The notes: generated by a model from the sequence alone, not told the origin. Positions 1 through 6,596 are shown, numbered from the stretch's first letter. The stretch: 7,245 nucleotides of DNA from Lachnospiraceae bacterium (GCA_017477005.1 JAFUXY010000049.1:1-7245); one strand, 5' to 3'. Numbers and translations: made by a program.

Positions 1-27
1 AAATGTCACTTTTTGCTTATAATCCAT
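1..27 (-). CDS. Start of an unknown gene, running off the left edge
   Basis: An ATG at 27-25 opens a frame of nine codons (MDYKQKVTF) that is still open at the window edge. A purine-rich stretch with GGGAG lies a few bases upstream, a modest ribosome binding site. It begins 64 bases after the stop of the broken AAA-ATPase gene and has the same orientation. Nine residues are too few to name a family, and it may be a chance open frame. Confidence 0.3.
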
Positions 28-101
28 ATCGCTCCCACTCTTCCTTTACGACGCTGGTTCCCCTGCAAGAACCATGACAACCTTGTTAGCATTATCGCAC
101 G

Positions 102-140
102 ACCTCCCAGCCATCGATGGTTCGTTCACTGGAATTAAAG
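102..140. repeat. 39-base direct repeat, copy A (C-terminal end of the AAA-ATPase-like gene)
   Basis: Identical to 5106-5144 in the same orientation. It encodes [11 protein letters not shown] on the minus strand. Just beyond it toward the stop the two copies differ at three bases in the last three codons, all synonymous. At the other end, after 140, the sequences are unrelated because each copy carries a different deletion junction. Confidence 0.9.
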
Positions 141-203
141 TTGACTCCTACCTGAAGGAGCGTTCGCCCATCCGCGACATAGGGCTTCGCGTACCCGGAA
201 TCT

Positions 204-267
204 TCGATCCGAAGTCCCTGAAACAGTTCTTTTTTCCCTTCGAAGTAATAGCGCAGCGTTGAAAGGA
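204..267. repeat. 64-base direct repeat, copy A (end of the Walker A region)
   Basis: Matches 5554-5617 with one mismatch at 218 (c against t at 5568), which changes CAG to CAA and so keeps glutamine. It encodes [20 protein letters not shown] on the minus strand. On the left side the match stops where copy A jumps to its C-terminal end; on the right side it stops where copy B joins the MFS remnant. Confidence 0.9.
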
Positions 268-479
268 AAAGGCTCTTTCCGAACCGTCTCGGACGGCTCA
301 GAAAATAAGGCACTCCGCTTTGAACCAGCCTGTAAACATACTCCGTTTTATCCACATAAAGAAAGCCTTCCTTATCTTCTCAAAATCCTGTATTCCGATC
401 GGTAGCTTTCTGTTTGCCTCATGCATATTCCCGCCTCCTACTTTTTCCCCGCCGCATTTCAGCACCTTCCAATCATGTG

Positions 480-538
480 CATCAATAATCGGTAATGGAA
501 ACCTTCTTTCCGTAGATCGTGGCAAAGTCATCACGCAT
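480..538. repeat. 59-base direct repeat, copy 1 (phosphatase 3' end)
   Basis: Identical over all 59 bases to 7187-7245. It covers the last 18 codons and the stop of the phosphatase gene plus two bases after the stop. The copies part immediately beyond the stop codon. The other end cannot be judged because the second copy reaches the window edge. Confidence 0.9.
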
Positions 539-1597
539 GGAAATCGGCTCGAAGCCTCGCTCCAGGCAGGTCATCCTCATATCGTCCGCCTTTTTCATGT
601 TGCCATGCTCCCGGACAAGGTCGTCGCAGCAGACCATGTAGGCCTTCCCCTCATAGCGGGGGTTGTTTTCCACGTACTGCGCCATGGACACGTCTCCCGA
701 GCTGTTCCCAAAGGAAAGCACCGGCACCTTGCCGATTTCCAGCGCTATGGCGGAAACCTTGTTCATCTTGATGGTCTTGATGATCAAATCTCCGTCCAGG
801 ATCACGTTGTCGTCTTTGGAATAGACGTAATCCAATCCATCAGCATCCCCCTGTCCCGTGGCCGTCATGGTATAGCTCATGCCGATTACATGGTTTGCGG
901 GAATCGGCAGGTTTCCGGCGACAATTCCGCGCACTACGGTACGATCCGATCCGCTGACAATGTAGCAGGTGAAATCATTGGCTGTCAGGTATTTCACCAG
1001 CGAAACCATAGGCTTGTAGAAAGCCTGTCCCCTCGTCAGATGCGTAAAGCCGTCCGCCTTTGTATTCATAAAGTCTTTGGTATAGGCCTTTAGCTGGCCG
1101 GGGGTCATTCCCTTGTAGGCAAGGCCAGCATATTTCGCGTGCAGCAGCTCGTTCCCTTCCGGCAAGGAACCGGTGGCAATGCCCTCCTCAAGCGCCTTCG
1201 CAAACTCTTTCATATCCTCCGGTGCCTGATAGGTTTCATCATAAAGCGCCCGATGGATGAACATCATGTATTCAAAATAGGACGGATACAATTCCCCGAT
1301 GATCGTTCCGTCGAGGTCGAAGACGGCGATCCGATCCCGGACAGGGATGAAAGACTTGGAATTCTTGTTGGTCGTCCGTTTCACATAGCTTTTGAGCGAG
1401 GCCGCCGCAGCCGAGTCCTTCGTCCAATCTGTAAGCTCCACCGTCGTTTCTTTCTTGACTTTTGCCTTTGTCTTCTTTGCGGATTCTGCAGCTACGCTGA
1501 CACCCCCTTCCTGCGGAGGGCAGACAACAGCCTGTGAAGACATGATTGAAATCGCCAATGCTGTCGCCAATACACGGGTTCTTGTTTTTGTTTTCAT
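482..1597 (-). CDS. Secreted HAD-superfamily phosphatase
   Basis: This 371-residue protein has the four HAD signatures of a phosphatase. Motif I is FDLDGT, with nucleophile Asp94 and Asp96; motif II is VSGSD with Ser215; a lysine near 274-280 fits motif III; motif IV is GNSSGD, ending at Asp302. The region between motifs I and II (about 100-205) is mostly helical and large enough for a cap. Residues 1-40 form a basic, then hydrophobic export signal, with a likely signal peptidase I site near VAA at 35-37. C26 is preceded by AVV, a poor lipobox, so a lipoprotein is less likely. A Lys-rich linker (41-50) follows. The start is the ATG at 1597, with AAGGAG just upstream. The gene stands 151 bases after the redox operon and has its own promoter. 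The family includes phosphoserine phosphatase-like enzymes; the substrate here cannot be read. The coding sequence appears intact. Confidence 0.85.
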   Translation of the reverse strand: MKTKTRTRVLATALAISIMSSQAVVCPPQEGGVSVAAESAKKTKAKVKKETTVELTDWTKDSAAAASLKSYVKRTTNKNSKSFIPVRDRIAVFDLDGTIIGELYPSYFEYMMFIHRALYDETYQAPEDMKEFAKALEEGIATGSLPEGNELLHAKYAGLAYKGMTPGQLKAYTKDFMNTKADGFTHLTRGQAFYKPMVSLVKYLTANDFTCYIVSGSDRTVVRGIVAGNLPIPANHVIGMSYTMTATGQGDADGLDYVYSKDDNVILDGDLIIKTIKMNKVSAIALEIGKVPVLSFGNSSGDVSMAQYVENNPRYEGKAYMVCCDDLVREHGNMKKADDMRMTCLERGFEPISMRDDFATIYGKKVSITDY

Positions 1598-1697
1598 TTG
1601 TTGCTCCTTTCTTTATTAAAAATTATTAAGGAGACGCTGATTAAAGCACTTCCTCAGCTACTCCATGTTTCATCCCAAATACATCAGGATAAAGTAC

Positions 1698-1706
1698 ATT
1701 ATAGCA
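1698..1706 (-). promoter_or_regulatory. Extended -10 promoter for the phosphatase gene
   Basis: On the minus strand the sequence reads TGCTATAATG: a consensus TATAAT at 1703-1698 preceded by TGN. There is no good -35 at 17 bases, which is usual for extended -10 promoters. Transcription would begin near 1691 and leave a leader of about 94 bases before the ATG at 1597. I found no riboswitch or terminator hairpin in that leader. Confidence 0.6.
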
Positions 1707-1748
1707 TGCCTCCCTCTCAAATTCCTCTCAAAGCGGCCGCATCTCTCC

Positions 1749-3167
1749 TTACTTCGCCTGCTCATAAAGCGCTTCCAGCGCTTCTTCCGTAACGGAGCCT
1801 ACCTGATTGTAGATTACCTCTCCCTTTCTATTCAAAACGATGGTCTGCGGAAGGGCGAGGGAGCCATTCACAATCCCAAACACCGTTTCATCGGAATCAT
1901 CAATGGCAAAAGGAATGTCCCATCCCTTCTCACGCACATACGCCAAAACATCCTCCGTGGTGAGATTCGCATGAACCGCTATCATCGCTATGTCGTCCTC
2001 ATTTTCATGATAGAGCTTGTCAAAAAGTGGCAGTTCCTTCACGCAGGGACCGCAGTAGGTGGCCCAAAGATTGATGAATACCACTTTGCCCTTGGTATCC
2101 GCAAGATCAAAGGTGCTGCCGTCTATACAGGTGACTGCAAAATCGGGAAGCCTCTCTCCCACATGAAACCCAACAGGAGCATCACTTTCCGTCGGTTCTA
2201 GCGTCTGCAACGCCTTTTCTTTTGCCGACGGAGAAAGAAAGTTTGTCCATGCAAGCATACATACCAGCAGTACAATTGCGACACCGGCCAAGGCCTTTTT
2301 CCGGTTTTCAAGCCCGCCTAGCTGAAAGCGGATCGCATCCTGATGGCAGAATCCCCGGCACTGCCCACAGTGTATGCATTCATGGTCGCCCACCCTCTTG
2401 ACATCCATCTTGCAGTTTCTTATACAGGCTCCGCAGCTGTTGCACCGGCCATAGTCCACCTTTACGCCTATGATGGACAGGCTGTTAAACATCCCATAGA
2501 TTGCCCCCAGAGGGCACAGGAACCGGCAAAAAGATCGGTAGGAGAAAATGCAGGCAAGGATGGCGGCTACCATTATGACAAATTTTCCGGTAAATATAGG
2601 CCCCAGCATCGAAAGCCATGCCGTGTTTGTCGGGATCAGCCCCATGGCTCCCTCCAGCGTGCCAACGGGACAGATATACTTACAAAAGCCCGGCACCGGA
2701 ATGCCCTTTAGGATTCCATAGTACACAGGAATAACGACGGCAAATATCGCCAATAGCACATATTTTAAGTAGCTGAGCTTCCTTGTGGCATTGCTCTTTT
2801 TTATTTTTGGGCTCGGAATCTTGTAGACAAGCTCTTGCAGCAGTCCGGCGGGGCAAAGCCATCCGCAGACAGTCCTTCCAAGCAGCATACCATATAGCAG
2901 AAAAATTCCAAGCACATAAAAGCCTATGTGCTTGTTCAATGAACCGAGCGCGTTCTGCAGCGATCCCAAAGGGCAGGCAAACGCCGCCCCCGGACAGGAA
3001 TAACAATTGAGTCCGGGGACGCAGACGGCTTTTGCACTCCCCGTGAAAATTTCCCCTTCTGCAAAGCCCTTTATATGAGCATTATACAGGAGCGCGCTAT
3101 AAAGCTGGATGATCCTGCGCTTCGTGGGTCTGCGCGACCCCCACCATGCTGTTTTTTCGTTTGTCAT
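1749..3167 (-). CDS. Membrane polyferredoxin (NapH-like) fused to a TlpA/ResA-like thioredoxin domain
   Basis: The protein has 472 residues from the ATG at 3167. The N-terminal part holds NCYSCPGAAFACPLG (Cys55, 58, 65) and membrane segments near 82-98, 133-151, 190-209 and 291-308. Cys-Pro motifs lie at the membrane edges: CGWLCP (101, 105), CKYICP (162, 166) and CRFLCP (214, 218). Two ferredoxin clusters follow, at Cys242/245/248/252 and Cys264/267/270/274. The C-terminal domain (about 333-472) is a thioredoxin fold with WATYCGPC (Cys372, Cys375) and a cis-Pro at 440. The Lys-rich loop at 116-135 should be cytoplasmic. That puts the ferredoxin inside and, after the last membrane segment, the thioredoxin outside. 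Inferred role: passing electrons from cytoplasmic carriers to extracytoplasmic thiols, a job CcdA/DsbD does elsewhere. The start is uncertain: a TTG at 3179 with GGAG ten bases upstream is an alternative, overlapping the previous gene. From the ATG, the gap after that gene is four bases. Confidence 0.9.
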   Translation of the reverse strand: MTNEKTAWWGSRRPTKRRIIQLYSALLYNAHIKGFAEGEIFTGSAKAVCVPGLNCYSCPGAAFACPLGSLQNALGSLNKHIGFYVLGIFLLYGMLLGRTVCGWLCPAGLLQELVYKIPSPKIKKSNATRKLSYLKYVLLAIFAVVIPVYYGILKGIPVPGFCKYICPVGTLEGAMGLIPTNTAWLSMLGPIFTGKFVIMVAAILACIFSYRSFCRFLCPLGAIYGMFNSLSIIGVKVDYGRCNSCGACIRNCKMDVKRVGDHECIHCGQCRGFCHQDAIRFQLGGLENRKKALAGVAIVLLVCMLAWTNFLSPSAKEKALQTLEPTESDAPVGFHVGERLPDFAVTCIDGSTFDLADTKGKVVFINLWATYCGPCVKELPLFDKLYHENEDDIAMIAVHANLTTEDVLAYVREKGWDIPFAIDDSDETVFGIVNGSLALPQTIVLNRKGEVIYNQVGSVTEEALEALYEQAK

Positions 3168-3171
3168 ATGA

Positions 3172-3615
3172 TTAACCAAGCCCGATACACTCCGTACATA
3201 TTTTGGATGCTTTTATGAATACATCCCGCATGCTGCCGTTGAAGATACCAATGATTATACAGATGACTGCCAAGGCTATGCCTGCCATTCTTGCCGTTCT
3301 TATTTTATCCGCTGGCCAAGGAGAACCTTCGGTATTCTTTGTAATATCCACATGCAGCGCCGCTTTGTCCGCATTTTCATCTTTCATGCCCAAAACCACC
3401 AATAATACGCTATTGGCTATGCAGATCCCAAGGAATGGAAGGACAATGACAGCCCGCTGCCCTATGGCTTCTATGCTGTATATGTCCGCCATTGGGTCTT
3501 CCGCCTTTAAGCTCATGCCGCTCATATAAATGGAAACAACGGACGCAATAAACACGGTCGCCGTCATGACCCATAAAACCGATTGAACAATTAAGGCGGC
3601 TCTTTTCTTGTCCAT
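3172..3615 (-). CDS. Small membrane protein with C-terminal CXXC motif (CD1871A-like)
   Basis: This protein of 147 residues has three predicted membrane segments at about 8-30, 54-77 and 109-126. After the last one comes FIKASKICTECIGLG, whose Cys140 and Cys143 form the CXXC at the extreme C terminus. This ending resembles the small CD1871A-type CXXC proteins of clostridia, which are usually much shorter, so the first two membrane segments look like an added unit. The ATG at 3615 is preferred because AAGGAG lies five bases upstream and overlaps the end of the preceding gene. A GTG at 3621 would sit directly against that site. Only two bases separate its start from the lipoprotein stop, and four separate its stop from the next ATG, so the three genes are probably translated together. 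Role inferred: a thiol partner within or beside the polyferredoxin, passing electrons on. The family has no established biochemical role known to me. Confidence 0.75.
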   Translation of the reverse strand: MDKKRAALIVQSVLWVMTATVFIASVVSIYMSGMSLKAEDPMADIYSIEAIGQRAVIVLPFLGICIANSVLLVVLGMKDENADKAALHVDITKNTEGSPWPADKIRTARMAGIALAVICIIIGIFNGSMRDVFIKASKICTECIGLG

Positions 3616-3617
3616 AA

Positions 3618-4958
3618 TCACTCCTTTTCAATATTGATTGTCAGTCCGCTGTAGGTGTCCTCGGTCAGATATACCTTGGTATTTTCTTTATAGCCCTTTG
3701 GCACTTTGAGAATGTGAACCTCGTAGACCCCCTCGGGATCGAAAAAGGAAGCCAGCCCGTTAGAATCTGTCGGTGCGAGTTCGCAGACCTCGTCCGTGCA
3801 AAACTGAACCATCACTCCCTCGACCGGATTCGCATCCTGGTCATATACATAAATCCGGTAGGCCCCTGCATCCGTATCCGAATCCTCTTTCGCATCTTCT
3901 GTCGTAGCTTCCTGTGATGGTTCTCCATTCAACAGCTCCTCGAAACGCGTCTCATACCTTTCTATCAGGGCTCCGACAACGGGCATCCCAACAATCGTGC
4001 CGTCTTTATCTACAAAGAACGAGGTAGGCCAGCCCGACGATATATCGAATGTGTCCTTCCATCCTTCAAACGGGAGGATGTTTTGATAGGTCACATGATT
4101 TTCGGCAAGAATCGTCTTGGCGCTCTCCAAAACCTCGTCACTCTCTGCGTCACCGCAAAGCCCAATAATTCCACAGTCTTTTTTGGCAAGCTCTTTGTCA
4201 AGCGCCTCCAGATCCTGAAGCTCGTCCAGGCAGTTGTGGCACCATGTGGCCCACACATTCACCATGGTTATTTCATTCTTGCGAAAGATTTCCTCGCTGC
4301 TTACTTTGTTTCCTTCAAAGTCCGTCGTTTCAAAGGAAACCTTCTTGCCGATTAGATCGTCATATGGTCTCGCAACTTCAGAAAACTTGAGGCCATCCAA
4401 AACATCCTTGCGCTTGGAAACAAGCTCTTCATATTCTTTTTTCAGCTCATCATCCAAGTTTTCTATATTCGCCGCGTCATCCTCGCTTGCTTCATTGTAG
4501 AAAAAGCTGCAGTCCCCGGCCTTGCCAAGCAATGTCAGTCTCTCTTTTGTCGTAAATTCTTCTCCATATATTTCATTGATGGTATCTACCAGCTCATCCG
4601 CATCCCTGTCCTGATCGATCACGACAAAGCCAATGAGGGGAACGACTTTGCTGTAATACTCATTGATTTCGTCTTCGCTCAAATCTTCTTTTGAGGTAAT
4701 CGCCTGATAATCCTTTTTTGTGTATCCAATATAATCGAGGAATCCGACATACACGCCATCGCCGCTTGATATGTCGCTGGAATACGTATCTATCGTCCCG
4801 ACGCTGTTTTTGTACTCGTCAGGCAGTTCCATCGTGATACCTATGTCCGAAAACTGATTGGATTCTTTCGATTCTTTCATCGGTTCTGAACCGCATGCGC
4901 TCAAAAAGCACGCAAAGCATACAAGAATCATCCACCATGCCATTCTGCTTTTCTTCAT
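3618..4958 (-). CDS. Thioredoxin-fold lipoprotein with C-terminal beta-sandwich domain
   Basis: From the ATG at 4958 the protein has 446 residues. AAGGAGG at 4970-4964 is five bases upstream and rules out the longer in-frame ATG at 4979. Residues 1-22 are a lipoprotein signal with lipobox LSAC (Cys22), so it should be anchored on the outer face of the membrane. Residues 35-195 form an acidic domain I do not recognise. Residues 200-345 are a TlpA-like thioredoxin domain with WATWCHNC (Cys240, Cys243), and cis-Pro311 in the GWP motif. An acidic linker (346-364) leads to a domain of about 80 residues (366-446). Its pattern, ending in GVYEV and then KVPKGYK, resembles carboxypeptidase-regulatory or SpaA-type beta-sandwiches, and it contains Cys387 and Cys392. 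It is first in the three-gene operon. It likely receives electrons from the polyferredoxin fusion and reduces extracytoplasmic disulfides or another oxidised substrate. The substrate is unknown. Confidence 0.88.
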   Translation of the reverse strand: MKKSRMAWWMILVCFACFLSACGSEPMKESKESNQFSDIGITMELPDEYKNSVGTIDTYSSDISSGDGVYVGFLDYIGYTKKDYQAITSKEDLSEDEINEYYSKVVPLIGFVVIDQDRDADELVDTINEIYGEEFTTKERLTLLGKAGDCSFFYNEASEDDAANIENLDDELKKEYEELVSKRKDVLDGLKFSEVARPYDDLIGKKVSFETTDFEGNKVSSEEIFRKNEITMVNVWATWCHNCLDELQDLEALDKELAKKDCGIIGLCGDAESDEVLESAKTILAENHVTYQNILPFEGWKDTFDISSGWPTSFFVDKDGTIVGMPVVGALIERYETRFEELLNGEPSQEATTEDAKEDSDTDAGAYRIYVYDQDANPVEGVMVQFCTDEVCELAPTDSNGLASFFDPEGVYEVHILKVPKGYKENTKVYLTEDTYSGLTINIEKE

Positions 4959-5020
4959 TTGAACCTCCTTGCTGGTCATATAAGATGGGCTTTCCGTTCC
5001 TGCACGTTTACCATCCGCTT

Positions 5021-5029
5021 ATTTTAGCA
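5021..5029 (-). promoter_or_regulatory. Probable extended -10 promoter of the redox operon
   Basis: On the minus strand the sequence TGCTAAAATAAG gives TAAAAT at 5026-5021 preceded by TGC, an extended -10. No convincing -35 is visible. It lies about 63 bases before the lipoprotein ATG and just downstream of the terminator that closes the AAA-ATPase remnant, which is where the operon promoter should be. Confidence 0.45.
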
Positions 5030-5046
5030 AACAAAACGGGGCGGCG

Positions 5047-5078
5047 AAAGGGGACGTTTCAGAATGAAACCCCTTTTT
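5047..5078. terminator. Hairpin terminator between the AAA-ATPase remnant and the redox operon
   Basis: The inverted repeat pairs AAAGGGG plus GTTTC (5047-5060, with a two-base bulge) with GAAAC plus CCCTTT (5066-5076), around the loop AGAAT. On the plus strand it ends in five T; on the minus strand in three T after CCCC, so it may work in both directions. It lies 18 bases after the stop of copy B, and fits termination of that gene's transcript before the operon promoter. Confidence 0.65.
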
Positions 5079-5105
5079 GCAGGAGACTATATAAATTACC
5101 GTACA

Positions 5106-5144
5106 ACCTCCCAGCCATCGATGGTTCGTTCACTGGAATTAAAG
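5106..5144. repeat. 39-base direct repeat, copy B
   Basis: Identical to 102-140. It encodes [11 protein letters not shown] near the C-terminal end of the AAA-ATPase-like family. The deletion junction of copy B falls at its right edge. Confidence 0.9.
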
Positions 5145-5553
5145 ATTTAGGTCGCTGAAGATGTTCACCTTGCTGAACTTGGTCACCCCCGTCATAAATA
5201 CAAACTTTAGATACCCGTCATAGCTCTTCAGCGTGCTGAAAAAGCCCTTGAATAAGGCTTTGTTGTGCTCAATCCGCTCTGTGTTCCCGCCCTCCAGCAG
5301 AGGCTTATCATATTCATCGACAAGGACGACTACTTTCTTTCCGGTTTTTTGAAAGGCTCTTTCTATCAGATATCGAAAACGTTCATCCAAAGGTTTTTCC
5401 TGATGCTCATCTCCATATAATGCTTCCCAATGGGTCAGATGTTCATTCAAGACATCTTCAAGGGCAGCATCCTCCTTGAAATTCTTCTTGTTAAAATCAA
5501 TATAGAAAACCGGATATTCCTGCCACGCATCCGCGTTATCCTTTTCCAACTTC

Positions 5554-5617
5554 TCGATCCGAAGTCCTTGAAACAGTTCTTTTTTCCCTTCGAAGTAATA
5601 GCGCAGCGTTGAAAGGA
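5554..5617. repeat. 64-base direct repeat, copy B
   Basis: Matches 204-267 with one synonymous mismatch (5568). Its right edge, 5617, is the point where the AAA-ATPase-like sequence gives way to MFS sequence. Confidence 0.9.
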
Positions 5618-6558
5618 GCGATCATCAACATCACAAACAGGAGGACGGTGATCCAGCTGCCTGCGTTTTTTGCGCCTGCCTTTCCTGGATGTCTGCTGGT
5701 ATCCTTCTTGTTTTTTGGAAGAAGCGCGTTTTCCATACCGATAATACACGCGGATGTCAAGAGCGTCAGGATCGCGGATACTATGAACACAAATTGGAAT
5801 CCGAATAATTCGGCCAGATATCCCAGGCCGACCACGGCTCTCGCCAGCACAAAGACAAGGAGATTCGGGGAAAATGCCGACAGAAATGTCCCGAGGGCAA
5901 CCATGACAAGCCCTGCCATAAAAGGCAGCTTCCAGCCACGTTTTTCCAAAATCAGCGTCGTGATAAAAATGGCAGCGCAGGTAAGAAGCGTCTCTGCCGT
6001 CTAGCGGAAGACCGGCCGCCGTTGTATCGGATAGAAACTGAAATGGGCTGTGCAGAGATTTCGCCATCGTCGGAATAAATGCAGCTGATAGCCTTGACGC
6101 AAAATAAAACAAAAACGCAATCTGTCTTATGTAAAAAAGCGGAGCGATCATTAGCACTCCGGCGCCTTCGCTTGTATGCGCTGTGGCTTTCTTCTCTATT
6201 CTTCTTGCAATCACCCGAATCATGGAAAGGATGATCTCACCGGTTAAAAAAACAGAGGTGACGAGGACGGTCAGCAGGTTCAGAACCAGTGAGACAACCT
6301 GACTTTTTAGATAAGACCTGTCTACCACAGAGACCTCTGTAATTCCACGCTCGCAGAATCCGGACAGCGTATCATTCAAGGTTTCCCTTTTCACGCTGTC
6401 CGCAACAGAAATGTCTTTTCGGATATCCGCATAGATCTGATAACCAATCATCTGATCTCGGACGGAAACATCATCAGAACCAAGAAAGCGGCAACGGCAA
6501 AAAGCGTAAGCATCGACCCCGCAAACAGATAAAGTCTGATCTTGACGTCGTCCCTCAT
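5618..6558 (-). pseudogene. Broken MFS-type membrane protein with N-terminal sensor-like segment
   Basis: Three frames must be joined to read this gene. The ATG at 6558 gives MRDDVKIRLYLF and a membrane helix (about residues 9-31), then a TGA at 6450. A frameshift near 6460-6468 continues into MIGYQIYADIRKDISVADSV, a probable extracytoplasmic segment, then a second helix (SLVLNLLTVLVTSVFL). The MFS part begins at LFYIRQIAFLFYFASRL and reaches TTAAGLPL. A second frameshift near 6001 leads to AETLLTCAAIFITTLILEKR and GLVMVALGTFLSAFSPN. At about 5817, GLGY is joined in frame to LAELFGFQFVF, which looks like a loss of some 50-70 residues. The second half of the transporter is absent: after VMLMIAPF the sequence becomes the AAA-ATPase fragment. 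The start is 38 bases after the STAS stop, with AAAGGA rather far upstream. Likely once part of a signalling operon with STAS; now a pseudogene. The family is inferred from hydrophobicity and recalled motifs. Confidence 0.7.
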
Positions 6559-6596
6559 AATGCCAATAATCCTTTCCGAATCTTATACTGCAAATT

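Larger units (their letters stand above)
92..426 (-). pseudogene. Deleted, frameshifted AAA-ATPase-like / PD-(D/E)XK nuclease gene (copy A, Walker A half)
   Basis: The start is the ATG at 426, with AGGAGG at 439-434 seven bases upstream. The frame reads [20 protein letters not shown], the usual opening of the AAA-ATPase-like family (an N-terminal P-loop ATPase joined to a C-terminal PD-(D/E)XK nuclease, normally over 500 residues). A net one-base loss near 365-375 moves the reading to another frame, which carries [11 protein letters not shown], the Walker A segment SRPRRFGKS and [18 protein letters not shown]. At about 203 the sequence jumps from GLRIE directly to [10 protein letters not shown] and the C-terminal end [11 protein letters not shown]. 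Walker B, the rest of the ATPase and nearly all of the nuclease are therefore missing. The protein cannot be functional as read. The family's role is not firmly established. Family assignment is by recognition of motifs; extent of the loss is inferred. Confidence 0.8.
5096..5617 (-). pseudogene. Fragment of a second AAA-ATPase-like / PD-(D/E)XK gene (copy B, Walker B half)
   Basis: The frame opens abruptly at 5617 with [18 protein letters not shown], with no N terminus or Walker A. It continues as KLEKDNADAWQEYPVFYIDF through the Walker B stretch KKVVVLVDEYDKPLL and on to FMTGVTKFSKVNIFSDLN. At about 5145 it jumps to the C-terminal end [14 protein letters not shown], with a frame change at the junction, so the ATPase end and the whole nuclease catalytic part are lost. 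Read as it stands, translation stops just after SDLNL. The upstream end is fused to the MFS remnant without a gap. Against copy A this is a separate diverged paralogue, because the shared coding parts differ only at synonymous positions. It is not expected to be functional. A start such as the TTG at 5549 could give a product of about 136 residues, but no matching ribosome binding site was noticed. Confidence 0.8.

Noticed and set aside
62..84. Hairpin GGTTC/GAACC after copy A as a terminator
   Set aside because: The stem is only about five pairs and is not followed by T residues on the minus strand.
355..385. Programmed frameshift in copy A
   Set aside because: No slippery heptamer or downstream structure was seen, and the product would still lack most of the ATPase, so simple decay is more likely.
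320..1093. Long plus-strand open frame of 257 codons
   Set aside because: It lies opposite the phosphatase gene, whose catalytic motifs, signal peptide and ribosome binding site are clear; the plus-strand translation has no recognisable motif.
1733..1740. GCGGCCGC palindrome as a terminator or cloning scar
   Set aside because: It has no loop, no T run and no vector-like flanks; an eight-base palindrome can occur by chance.
1665..2201. Plus-strand open frame of 178 codons
   Set aside because: It is antisense to the thioredoxin domain of the polyferredoxin fusion and shows no domain or start signal of its own.
2343..2711. Plus-strand open frame over the ferredoxin region
   Set aside because: It is the complement of the Cys-rich coding sequence; composition explains the open frame.
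3167..3179. TTG start at 3179 for the polyferredoxin fusion
   Set aside because: Possible, with GGAG ten bases upstream, but the ATG at 3167 is closer to what related proteins show and avoids overlap; kept only as an alternative.
5139..5549. Intact 136-residue protein from copy B
   Set aside because: It begins and ends inside a known domain, ends at a deletion junction, and has no good start signal, so it is treated as part of a pseudogene.
92..5617. AAA fragments as insertion sequence ends
   Set aside because: They are coding remnants in direct orientation; no terminal inverted repeats, target duplications or transposase were seen.
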